From Desulfuromonadaceae bacterium (GTDB taxonomy: Bacteria; Desulfobacterota; Desulfuromonadia; Geobacterales; Pseudopelobacteraceae), in the NCBI GenBank assembly GCA_028686145.1, contig JAQUCQ010000164.1:1-7409 (forward strand): a stretch of 7,409 bases of DNA, given 5' to 3'. Below, piece after piece: positions 1-6,686 of this stretch. The translations under genes and the position numbers were made by a program. The notes beneath the pieces are model-generated. The model made no database searches and was not told the origin of the DNA. It saw only the letters and a program-made list of their open reading frames with translations. Within the stretch, counting starts at the first letter, position 1, and each line of letters starts with the position of its first letter.

Positions 1-1386
1 AGCGGTTTCCAGGTCGCGGATTTCGCCCACCATGATGTTATCCGGGTCCTGGCGTAAAAAGGCACGTAACAGACGGGCAAAGGTGTTGCCGATAACCTCG
101 TTGACCTCCGTCTGGATTATCCCTTCGATACCGTATTCTATCGGATCTTCAATAGTAAGAGTCTTGACGCCGGGAGAATTGATATGCGAGAGCGCGGCAT
201 AGAGGGTAGATGATTTTCCGGAACCGGTGGGGCCGGTCACCAGAAAGATGCCGGTCGGTTTTTCAAGTGCCTTGTAAAGCGCGGCAATATCTTCGGGAAA
301 ATATCCCAACGATTCCAGGGTGATGCCGCTACTGCGTTTATCCAGGATTCGGATCACCACGTTTTCCCCAAACTGGGTCGGGATGGTGGAGACACGAAAA
401 TCGACGCTGCGCAGCTTGCCATCCTTGGAAACATTCATCTTGAAACTGCTGTCCTGGGGACGGCGACGCTCTGCAATATCCATATCGCACATGATTTTAA
501 CCTTGGAAATCATCTGCCGTGCATGGGTACTGATCAACGCATCGTTAGCCCCCAACTCAATTGTCTGCAAAATTCCGTCAAGGCGATAACGGACGTGCAT
601 TCCCTGTTCGGTGGATTCCAGATGGATATCGCTGGCCCCTTTCATGATACCGGCAGTGATAACCTTTTTCACCAGGAATTCCACATCTGCACTGATAAAA
701 TCACTTACATACTTTGATTTGCCACTGTCACGGATCTGATCTTCGGACAGTTCAACACCAAGTTCTTCAAGATCCGGAGAACCGCTCAGCTTGAAGACCT
801 TCTGCTGGGCGATAAAAATATCACTTTCTTTGGAAATAACCGGATCGATAGCCATTTTGCAACAGCTTTCAAGCTGCAAGAGCTCTTCCCGCTGCAGTGG
901 ATATGCCATGGCAATTGACAAGATATTATCACGGCACCGAATCGGTACAATACGGAGACGCTGCGCATAGGTGGCATTAATGAAGCTGGACAATGTCGGC
1001 TCAAACCGTATGCCGGAAAGATTGACAAATTTCAGGTCATGCTGCATGGCGATTGCGCGTGCAACCTGTTCTTCTTCAAGCAGGCGCTGCCGTATGAGTG
1101 CCCGGCCAAGCGGAATCTTTTCGGTTTTACTGATTTGAAGTGCATTGTTCAGCCGTTCCTCATTGATCAGGTTCTGCGAGACCAGGATTTCCCCCAGCTT
1201 GAGGCGTTTATTATTGTGATCTAGAACATATTCAAGATCTTTCGCTTTCAGAAAACCCATCTGGCACAAAATCTGCCCGATAGGCTGTGCAGGGTTTATC
1301 TGCTGCATCTCAAGCGCTTGATCAAACTGTTCCTGGCTGATCAATCTGGCATGAATCAGAAGCTCACCAATTTTAGAATTTGGCAT
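1..1386 (-). CDS. GspE/PilB-superfamily type II secretion / type IV pilus assembly ATPase (3' end cut by window)
   Basis: This is a hexameric cytoplasmic ATPase of the class that powers type II secretion or type IV pilus extension. The frame is open for 462 codons from an ATG at 1386 and runs off the left edge. The start follows a strong GGGAGG ribosome site (1391-1396). Seen: four MshEN-like half-motifs of the (K/R)(I/L)GxxL type at residues 5, 35, 63 and 92; a linker domain to about residue 190; the Asp box GASDIHLE (250-257); Walker A GPTGSGKSST (385-394); IEDPIEY (412-418); and the Walker B region RQDPDNIMVGEIRD (445-458). The C-terminal part is missing, including the zinc-binding CxxC region that many family members carry. 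It starts 28 bases after the mutS2 stop, so the two are probably co-transcribed. No other secretion or pilus gene is visible, so GspE and PilB cannot be told apart. Family assignment is firm; the exact system is unknown. Confidence 0.93.
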   Translation of the reverse strand, partial: MPNSKIGELLIHARLISQEQFDQALEMQQINPAQPIGQILCQMGFLKAKDLEYVLDHNNKRLKLGEILVSQNLINEERLNNALQISKTEKIPLGRALIRQRLLEEEQVARAIAMQHDLKFVNLSGIRFEPTLSSFINATYAQRLRIVPIRCRDNILSIAMAYPLQREELLQLESCCKMAIDPVISKESDIFIAQQKVFKLSGSPDLEELGVELSEDQIRDSGKSKYVSDFISADVEFLVKKVITAGIMKGASDIHLESTEQGMHVRYRLDGILQTIELGANDALISTHARQMISKVKIMCDMDIAERRRPQDSSFKMNVSKDGKLRSVDFRVSTIPTQFGENVVIRILDKRSSGITLESLGYFPEDIAALYKALEKPTGIFLVTGPTGSGKSSTLYAALSHINSPGVKTLTIEDPIEYGIEGIIQTEVNEVIGNTFARLLRAFLRQDPDNIMVGEIRDLETA

Positions 1387-1414
1387 TATCCCTCCCAAAA
1401 ATTACCTGTATATT

Positions 1415-3790
1415 TTAAGACCTCAACACAACTATTGTGGCACCATCCCGGCCTTCATGCGGTTCGCCCGGCCGATAACCATCGACCAGCGGATGGCGCT
1501 CAAGCTCTTCCCGTACCGCGTCACGTAGCCGGCCACTGCCGATCCCGTGAATGACCCGCACTTCGCGCAGGCCGGCTGCAGCAGCATGGTTGATAAACGG
1601 TTCCAGCTCTGCCAACGCCTCGTCCACCCGCAGCCCGATTACCTTCAACTCTCGCTGTTCGCTCTCAACAATATCCACCTTCCAGGAAGCGGCGGAGCCC
1701 TTTTTTGCGCTTCGTCCCGCAGCACCCCGGGGTTTGGAAAGATCCGTCAATAGCACGTCCAGCTCCATCCGTCTGGCTCTCACCCGCGCCTTGGCATGAC
1801 GGGCATCCAGTGACAGTACAACACCATCATATCCCAGAGAGCTGATATGAACCGCGTCCCCCTGCGTGACCGATGTCAGCGGCACCAGTTCCATTGATGC
1901 GGCCTGCGGCTTCAGCTGAGCAATCAACTCCATCTCGGCCTGACGCAGCTCTTCAACGATCTCACTCCGTTTCTCACGCTTCAACTCATCCAAAAGCGCG
2001 TTAGTTCGTCGTCTCGTCGCTGAAATCAATTCTTTGGCATCATTCCACCCTTTTTCGGCCGCCTCTTTACGGATCTGGATTACGTGCTCCGCCCGCATGT
2101 CAAGCTCCGCACTCCGCTGGTCGAGAGAGCGTTCACGCACATCAAGAGATCTGAGCTGGGTCTCATAGTCGTTCCGCCGTTGCCGCAGTTCGGCCAACAG
2201 TGACGCAAACTCGCTGCCGGCATTGCCGAGCATCTGACGGGCAAAGGCGATCACCCCCTCCGGCATCCCGAAACGACGTGCAATCTCCACGGCATGCGAC
2301 TGCCCCGGCTCGCCGACGATAAGCCGGTAGAGCGGCGTGAAGCTGGCATCATCAAACGCCATCCCGGCATTGATCATGCCGGGAGTTTGATGGACAAAAC
2401 CGATAATGTCGCTCAGGTGTGTCGTCGCAATCACCATACTCCCCTGCTGCTGGAGTTCATGCAAAACGCCACAGGCGATTGCCGCCCCCTGTAGCGGTTC
2501 GGTGCCGGCCCCAAGTTCGTCCAGCAGCACCAGTGTGGAAACGCCGCTCTGGCGGAGAATGCCGGTGATCCTGGCAGCATGGGCCGAAAAGGTGGAATGG
2601 CTCTGTTCGATGGACTGTTCATCACCGATATCGACCAGAAGCGAGTCGAGCAGCGGAAAGGTTGAGCGCGGTCCGGCGGGCACCGGCAGGCCGGATAGCG
2701 CCATGAGAGCCAGCATTCCGGCTGTTTTAAGGGCGATGGTTTTCCCGCCGGCGTTAGGGCCGGTGATAACCATCACGGAAGCGGCGTCCAGCACTGGACT
2801 CCCCAATTCAAGTCCCAACGGTTCAACGTTTTTCAGCACTCCCCGTTTCTGCATCAGCAGCAGCAACGGGTGGCGAGCTTCCACGAGACGCAGTTCGCCC
2901 TCCTCATTAATCCTGGCTGGTTCCAGATCAAATTCGGTCGCAAAACGTGCCATACTGTTCAGCCGATCCAGTTCCAGCAACGTATTAAAGCAGGCGGCAA
3001 TCTGATCAGCATCTTCGCGTATCCAGCTTGAGAGCTGGCGCAGAATACGGATTTCTTCAGCCCTCTCTTCCGCAGTCAGATTTTCCAGCTCATTGACGAA
3101 GGGAATAATCTCCAGCGGCTCCATGAAAGCGGTTTCACCTGAAGAGGAAACATCGTGAACAACCCCTTTGACCATCCCCTTTGAGTCCATGCGCACCGGA
3201 ATGACCCAGCGCCCGGAACGTTGCGTAATAAAATCGTCCTGCAGGAATTTCTCAATACCGTTGTCCCGAATAATCTCCTCAATTTTTTTGCGGATTCGTC
3301 CTGCCAGGCCTCGTTTGGCGCGGCGGGTCTCCCTGAGCAGTGTTGATGCGGAATCCATGATACTGCCATCGCTATCAATAGAAGCGACGAGCGGTTCAAG
3401 AATGTCGGGAAAGCTCTGCAACTGCGGCTCAATTGTTTTCAGCAGGGTAATGTCTTCACGGTACATACATTGGCGGGCAAGGTCGGCATATAGCCGCAGC
3501 ACCGGACTAAACTGGAGCAGCTCGAGTGGCGCCAATACCGCTCCGACCGGTCGCAAAAGTTCGAGAGAGGAGCGAATATCCTCAAAATGCCCGAAAGCAA
3601 GCGAAATGCCGGATCGATCAAGGGCGCGAATTTCGTCAATTCGCCCCGATGTGGTTCTCATTGCCTGAAGATCATTGAGCGGCCGTATACAACCAATATG
3701 CTCAGCCGTGCAGGAACTGTGGGCATGGCGGGAAATTTCAGCGAGAAGCTTGTCAAATTCCAGCCTGGCAAGCGTTTCAGAAGCTATCAT
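1415..3790 (-). CDS. mutS2: MutS2, MutS-family ATPase with C-terminal Smr domain
   Basis: MutS2 is a dimeric MutS paralogue without the mismatch-recognition domain. It has been linked to control of homologous recombination and, in Bacillus subtilis, to rescue of collided ribosomes. The protein has 791 residues, a normal length for the family. Seen: the family-typical N-terminus MIASETLARLEFDKLL; the core/lever region to about 330; Walker A GPNAGGKT (344-351); the DEQSIEQSHSTFSAH segment (390-404); Walker B TLVLLDELGAGTEP (419-432); ATTHLSD (455-461); a charged coiled coil at about 525-630; a KOW-like segment (about 644-684); and an Smr domain (about 714-791) with HGIGSG at 748-753. The usual LDLRG motif opening Smr reads LKVIG (715-719), lacking the conserved Asp and Arg. 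The ribosome site upstream of the ATG is weak. The gene is divergent from recO and heads a probable operon with the downstream ATPase. Confidence 0.97.
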   Translation of the reverse strand: MIASETLARLEFDKLLAEISRHAHSSCTAEHIGCIRPLNDLQAMRTTSGRIDEIRALDRSGISLAFGHFEDIRSSLELLRPVGAVLAPLELLQFSPVLRLYADLARQCMYREDITLLKTIEPQLQSFPDILEPLVASIDSDGSIMDSASTLLRETRRAKRGLAGRIRKKIEEIIRDNGIEKFLQDDFITQRSGRWVIPVRMDSKGMVKGVVHDVSSSGETAFMEPLEIIPFVNELENLTAEERAEEIRILRQLSSWIREDADQIAACFNTLLELDRLNSMARFATEFDLEPARINEEGELRLVEARHPLLLLMQKRGVLKNVEPLGLELGSPVLDAASVMVITGPNAGGKTIALKTAGMLALMALSGLPVPAGPRSTFPLLDSLLVDIGDEQSIEQSHSTFSAHAARITGILRQSGVSTLVLLDELGAGTEPLQGAAIACGVLHELQQQGSMVIATTHLSDIIGFVHQTPGMINAGMAFDDASFTPLYRLIVGEPGQSHAVEIARRFGMPEGVIAFARQMLGNAGSEFASLLAELRQRRNDYETQLRSLDVRERSLDQRSAELDMRAEHVIQIRKEAAEKGWNDAKELISATRRRTNALLDELKREKRSEIVEELRQAEMELIAQLKPQAASMELVPLTSVTQGDAVHISSLGYDGVVLSLDARHAKARVRARRMELDVLLTDLSKPRGAAGRSAKKGSAASWKVDIVESEQRELKVIGLRVDEALAELEPFINHAAAAGLREVRVIHGIGSGRLRDAVREELERHPLVDGYRPGEPHEGRDGATIVVLRS

Positions 3791-3878
3791 GTCGGTAACC
3801 TGTGTGGTATAAATAGATGATTGCAGTTGAGTGTATCATAATTTTGCGACTCGTCATCATATTCTCATCGGAGCTGCA
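3791..3878. promoter_or_regulatory. Divergent mutS2/recO intergenic region with a candidate recO promoter
   Basis: This 88-base gap must hold the start signals for both divergent genes. On the plus strand there is an extended -10 element, TGG-TATAAA, at 3805-3813, about 65 bases ahead of the recO start, without a good -35 box. A CATAAT at 3837-3842 is an alternative -10. On the minus strand the best -10-like hexamer is TATGAT (complement of 3835-3840), also without a clear -35. The recO ribosome site GGAG lies at 3870-3873. The location is solid; the individual boxes are tentative. Confidence 0.35.
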
Positions 3879-4628
3879 GTGAGCGTCATACATCTGGAAA
3901 AGCTGCAAGCCTTTGTGCTTTCCTCATCCAACTATGGTGAAAGCGACCGGATCGTGTCGCTGTTCACGCTTGAACATGGGCGGCTAAAAGGCTTTGCCCG
4001 CGGAGCCCGTAATAGCCGCAAACGCTTCGGACCAGCTTTGGAGACGTTTGCCCGGATTGACCTCCAGCTCCGACATAAAGACGGCCTTTCTTCTTTGCAG
4101 AGCGCTGATGTCATCTCGCTCTATTCCGGGATCCGCGGCGAACTTGGTGCAATTGCCCACGGGTTGTACGCCTGTGAACTCGTCGAGTGTCTCACTCCGG
4201 AAGGACATCCGCTACCACGCCTGTACCGTCTGCTGGCTGCCTATCTTGAACACTTGGATACCGGCCACGTTGATAACGCCGACCGCCGGATGTTTGAAAT
4301 CAACCTGCTCAATGTTCTCGGGTACCGCCCTTCGCTGGAGGGATGCAGCCGCTGCGGTTCCAGCTTTGGCGAACGGGGAGCGCTCATGCAGCATGGCGGG
4401 GAACTGGTCTGTCGCTTCTGTGTCCCAACCGGTCGGCTGATATCATCGACTTCCCTCCAGCATTTGAGTTCCTGTTTAGCTACCAGCCGTTTCGGGCATA
4501 TTTCATGTGACGGAGAGACACTCCTGTTCATCGATATCCTTCTGGATGAAACGCTGTCAAGTCACTCCGCCAGAAAGCTTAAAAGCCTGGACTTTTTGCA
4601 GCAGACATGTGGCAGGGTCGATCCTTGA
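3879..4628 (+). CDS. recO: DNA repair/recombination mediator RecO
   Basis: RecO acts in the RecFOR pathway. It binds ssDNA and SSB, promotes strand annealing and, with RecR, helps load RecA at gaps. The protein has 249 residues, a normal length. Seen: an N-terminal OB-fold segment (about 1-80) with the family-typical SSSNYGESDRIVSLFT and GRLKGFARGARNSRKRFG; a helical middle with YACELVECLTPEG; and a four-cysteine zinc site with C156/C159 and C178/C181 (CSRC and CRFC). I chose GTG at 3879 because a GGAG ribosome site sits five bases upstream and the protein then begins MSVIHLEKLQAFVLSS, as RecO proteins do. An in-frame GTG at 3831 would add 16 residues that do not look family-like. It is divergent from mutS2, and hsp20 follows after 67 bases. 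Confidence 0.95.
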   Translation: MSVIHLEKLQAFVLSSSNYGESDRIVSLFTLEHGRLKGFARGARNSRKRFGPALETFARIDLQLRHKDGLSSLQSADVISLYSGIRGELGAIAHGLYACELVECLTPEGHPLPRLYRLLAAYLEHLDTGHVDNADRRMFEINLLNVLGYRPSLEGCSRCGSSFGERGALMQHGGELVCRFCVPTGRLISSTSLQHLSSCLATSRFGHISCDGETLLFIDILLDETLSSHSARKLKSLDFLQQTCGRVDP

Positions 4629-4652
4629 CATTTTTTAAATCATGATTATTCT
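4625..4652 (+). promoter_or_regulatory. Candidate promoter of the hsp20 gene, with a 10-bp palindrome
   Basis: A perfect TTGACA -35 box (4625-4630) overlaps the recO stop codon. A TATTCT -10-like box (4647-4652, 4 of 6 matches) lies 16 bases downstream. Between them is a perfect 10-bp palindrome, AATCATGATT (4638-4647), which could be a regulator site. The region is AT-rich compared with its neighbours. The TTGACA could also be read as part of a sigma32-like -35 (CTTGAC), but no convincing CCCCAT-type -10 follows. No CIRCE element is present. Confidence 0.5.
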
Positions 4653-4695
4653 TTTGTAAGAGACGATCACGACCGCTTAAAGGAGGATATTAGTT

Positions 4696-5142
4696 ATGGC
4701 ACTGGTAAAGTACAACCCGCTCAGAGAGTTGCGCACCATGCAGGACCAGATGAACCGGCTCCTCAACCTTTCGTGGAATCACGATCTGCCAAGTGAAGAT
4801 ATTAATGAGGGTCTCTGGCAGCCGGCTGTTGATATTTATGAAACCGCCGATTCTATCATTATTAAAGCCGAATTGCCTGATGTTGATCAAAAGGACATCG
4901 AAGTGCGTATCGAAGACGCCACCCTGATTTTGAAGGGGGAGCGCAAGCACGAGGATGAGGTAAAAAAGGAAAATTACCATCGTATCGAAAGATATTTCGG
5001 CAGCTTCCAGCGCAGCTTCAGCCTGCCAACAACCATAGATCAGGAAAAAGTTGTCGCAAGCTGCGAAAAGGGGGTCTTAACGATTACTCTCCCCAAAAAA
5101 GAGGAAACGAAGCCAAAGCAGATTAATATTGAGGTAAAATAA
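4696..5142 (+). CDS. Hsp20 family small heat-shock protein (alpha-crystallin domain)
   Basis: This is an ATP-independent cytoplasmic holdase that binds unfolding proteins and hands them to the DnaK or ClpB systems. It has 148 residues, a normal size. Seen: an amphipathic N-terminal arm beginning MALVKYNPLRELRTMQDQMNRLL, typical of class A bacterial Hsp20; an alpha-crystallin domain (about 41-134) starting WQPAVDIYE, with IERYFGSFQRSFSLP (97-111) and the signature GVLTITLPK (126-134); and a C-terminal INI tripeptide (143-145) matching the IxI/V motif that links dimers into oligomers. The start is fixed by a strong AGGAGG ribosome site (4681-4686). It has a likely promoter of its own at the recO stop and a hairpin after its stop, which suggests a single-gene unit. 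Confidence 0.96.
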   Translation: MALVKYNPLRELRTMQDQMNRLLNLSWNHDLPSEDINEGLWQPAVDIYETADSIIIKAELPDVDQKDIEVRIEDATLILKGERKHEDEVKKENYHRIERYFGSFQRSFSLPTTIDQEKVVASCEKGVLTITLPKKEETKPKQINIEVK

Positions 5143-5162
5143 TTTCAAGTACTCTGATTACG

Positions 5163-5197
5163 ACAGCGAGAACCGGGGAATGTACGGTTCTCGCTGT
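5163..5197. terminator. Perfect 13-bp hairpin between convergent hsp20 and Tat genes
   Basis: Positions 5163-5175 (ACAGCGAGAACCG) pair perfectly with 5185-5197 around a 9-base loop. The hairpin begins 20 bases after the hsp20 stop and ends 14 bases before the stop of the convergent tat gene, the expected place for a shared terminator. On the plus strand it is followed only by TTTACAT. On the minus strand there is no T-run. It is therefore not a textbook intrinsic terminator; it may be a weak one or a 3'-end stabilising stem. Confidence 0.7.
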
Positions 5198-5211
5198 TTA
5201 CATGGCAGATA

Positions 5212-5505
5212 TCAGACGTGTGGTGTTTCTTTCTTTTCAACAGGCTGCGGTTCCGGCGGCCCACCCGACGTAACCGGTTCCACGGTTGCAGAAGCTGCCA
5301 GCGCCTGAGACGCCGGCTCTTTTACCGGTTCTTCAGCCTTGTTGGCCTCTTCCTGAACAGAGCGTTGGAACCCTTCTGAAGCTTTTTTGAACTCCGCAAG
5401 CCCCTTTCCCAACGATTTGGCAAGTTCCGGCAGTTTGTGCGGACCGATGACGATCAGAGCTATCACAAGAATAATTATCATTTCCGGCATACCGATTCCA
5501 AACAT
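5212..5505 (-). CDS. tatA/tatB: TatA/TatB-family twin-arginine translocase subunit
   Basis: This is a small single-span inner-membrane protein of the Tat system, which exports folded proteins carrying twin-arginine signals. It has 97 residues. Seen: a short N-terminal membrane helix (about residues 5-20, MPEMIIILVIALIVI); the hinge G21-P22; an amphipathic helix HKLPELAKSLGKGLAEFKKA (23-42); and a polar tail rich in Glu, Pro and Ala. Glu8 in the membrane helix and the G21-P22 hinge are the pattern of proteobacterial TatB rather than TatA (which usually has a different residue 8 and an F-G hinge). Many bacteria with minimal Tat systems blur this distinction. The start at 5505 is supported by an AAGGAGAA ribosome site (complement of 5511-5518). 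An in-frame ATG at 5640 would add 45 residues without membrane-protein character and would cover the promoter region. No tatC is adjacent within the window. Confidence 0.9.
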   Translation of the reverse strand: MFGIGMPEMIIILVIALIVIGPHKLPELAKSLGKGLAEFKKASEGFQRSVQEEANKAEEPVKEPASQALAASATVEPVTSGGPPEPQPVEKKETPHV

Positions 5506-5542
5506 CGCAGTTCTCCTTCTACATACCTCATGAGTTACCTGT

Positions 5543-5571
5543 ATTAAAAACGGAAATACACGCGTTGGCAA
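5543..5571 (-). promoter_or_regulatory. Predicted sigma70-type promoter of the tatA/tatB gene
   Basis: On the minus strand TTGCCA (complement of 5566-5571, 5 of 6 matches to the -35 consensus) is followed by a 17-base spacer and TTTAAT (complement of 5543-5548, 5 of 6 matches to -10). This leaves a leader of about 30 bases before the ATG at 5505. Spacing and matches make this the best promoter in the window. Confidence 0.6.
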
Positions 5572-5590
5572 TAAAAATCTACTTTTGCCC

Positions 5591-5618
5591 TTGCCATTTA
5601 TTTCGGCTGTGCTACTAT
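5591..5618 (+). promoter_or_regulatory. Predicted sigma70-type promoter of dusB
   Basis: TTGCCA (5591-5596, 5 of 6 matches to -35), a 16-base spacer, and TACTAT (5613-5618, 4 of 6 matches to -10) preceded by TGC, which makes an extended -10. Transcription would start near 5625, giving a leader of about 57 bases before the dusB ATG. It lies back to back with the Tat-gene promoter; the two -35 boxes are 19 bases apart. Confidence 0.5.
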
Positions 5619-5681
5619 GCCCAAAATTTAGGCAGGACAAGACCGTTTTCTCCCTCCCGATTCGCGTCGTCAGTGTGTATC

Positions 5682-6686
5682 ATGCTAAAACCATTAACAA
5701 TTGGCTCTCTCGCCCTTGCGCACAACGTCGTGCTTGCACCCTTGGCGGGAATTACAAATCTACCGTTTCGCCTGATCTGTCGTCAGGAAGGAGCTTCGCT
5801 GGCCTATACCGAAATGGTTAGTGTCAACGGATTGGTCCGCGAAGGGATCAAGACACTAGCCCTTTTGAAGAGTTCTCCCGAAGATCGGCCGCTTGGCATC
5901 CAGCTCTTTGGCGATAAACCTGACGACCTGGCTGAAGCAGCTCGCATGGTAGAAGGGTACGGCGATCTGCTCGACATCAATATGGGCTGCCCGGTACGCA
6001 AAGTGGTCGGAACTGGTGCAGGCAGTGCTTTGCTACAGGAACCACGTAAAATTGCCGCCATCGTTCGTGCCGTGCGTGCGGCAACCACACTGCCGCTGAC
6101 AATCAAGATCCGTTCCGGATGGCACTGCGGCACCACCGTGTTTCAAGAGGTAGGACGCATTGCGGAAGCCGAGGGGTGTGATGCCATCACCCTGCACCCC
6201 CGCAGCCGCAGCCTGATGTTTTCCGGACAAGCAGACTGGAACCAGCTCAGGGAAATGAAAGAATCTCTTTCGATTCCCGTCTTAGGGAGTGGTGACCTGT
6301 TTACACCTCATGACTGCCTCCGTATGCTGGAAGAGACCGGCTGTGACGGCATCATGATTGCTCGCGGAGCACTTGGCAATCCTTGGATTTTCAGACAGGT
6401 TCAGGAACTTAAACAGTCCGGCGACTACATTCCGGTCAGCCCCCGCGAGCGGGCCGGTGCCATTGAAAAGCATCTGCACCTGTTTACTGAGGAGCGCGGT
6501 GAAGCAGTCGCCGTCCGGGAGATAAAGAAACATATCGGCTGGTATGCCAAAGGATTTACCGGAGCTTCAGAGATTCGCCGGACAGCCAATTCAGCCCAAT
6601 CGATTCAAGATATTCTGATGCTAACAGAAAGGATTCGGAACATACCCGATAACGTGGGCCATAATCCAAATGAACATACAGACTGA
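5682..6686 (+). CDS. dusB: tRNA-dihydrouridine synthase, DusB/NifR3 family
   Basis: This is an FMN-dependent enzyme that reduces specific uridines in tRNA to dihydrouridine with NADPH. The protein has 334 residues with a TIM-barrel catalytic domain and a helical C-terminal tRNA-binding part. Seen: APLAGITNLPFR (19-30) near the N-terminus; DINMGCP with the catalytic Cys103; Lys142 in TIKIR and His172 in TLHPRSR, at the usual FMN/substrate positions; VLGSGDL (200-206), where the family often has GNGD; and ARGALGNPWIF (227-237). I chose ATG 5682 because the protein then starts MLKPLTIGSLALAHNVVLAPLAG as DusB proteins do. The frame extends upstream to 5565, but that part overlaps the promoter. 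The ribosome site is poor. The stop overlaps the start of the downstream kinase by 17 bases, suggesting translational coupling. Confidence 0.95.
   Translation: MLKPLTIGSLALAHNVVLAPLAGITNLPFRLICRQEGASLAYTEMVSVNGLVREGIKTLALLKSSPEDRPLGIQLFGDKPDDLAEAARMVEGYGDLLDINMGCPVRKVVGTGAGSALLQEPRKIAAIVRAVRAATTLPLTIKIRSGWHCGTTVFQEVGRIAEAEGCDAITLHPRSRSLMFSGQADWNQLREMKESLSIPVLGSGDLFTPHDCLRMLEETGCDGIMIARGALGNPWIFRQVQELKQSGDYIPVSPRERAGAIEKHLHLFTEERGEAVAVREIKKHIGWYAKGFTGASEIRRTANSAQSIQDILMLTERIRNIPDNVGHNPNEHTD

Noticed and set aside
2406..3005. 199-codon open frame on the plus strand inside mutS2
   Set aside because: It lies antisense to the conserved MutS2 ATPase domain, its translation is Ser/Arg/Pro-rich without any recognisable motif, and no ribosome site was noted. 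It is a shadow of the mutS2 codon pattern.
3168..3668. 166-codon open frame on the plus strand inside the 5' half of mutS2
   Set aside because: Same reasoning: antisense to a certain gene, composition of a shadow frame, no domain.
3831..3878. Upstream in-frame GTG extension of recO
   Set aside because: It would add 16 residues not typical of RecO and would use up the promoter region; the GTG at 3879 has a well-placed GGAG.
3994..4440. 148-codon open frame on the plus strand in another frame within recO
   Set aside because: It overlaps recO, whose zinc cysteines and OB-fold motifs make it the real gene; the overlapping translation shows no family features.
5506..5640. N-terminal extension of the Tat gene from an ATG at 5640
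   Set aside because: It would place 45 polar residues before a membrane helix that is normally at the very N-terminus of TatA/B, and it covers the predicted divergent promoters. The ATG at 5505 has a strong ribosome site.
5565..5681. N-terminal extension of dusB from 5565
   Set aside because: The added residues are Cys/Phe-rich and unlike DusB, and they overlap the promoter boxes at 5591-5618.
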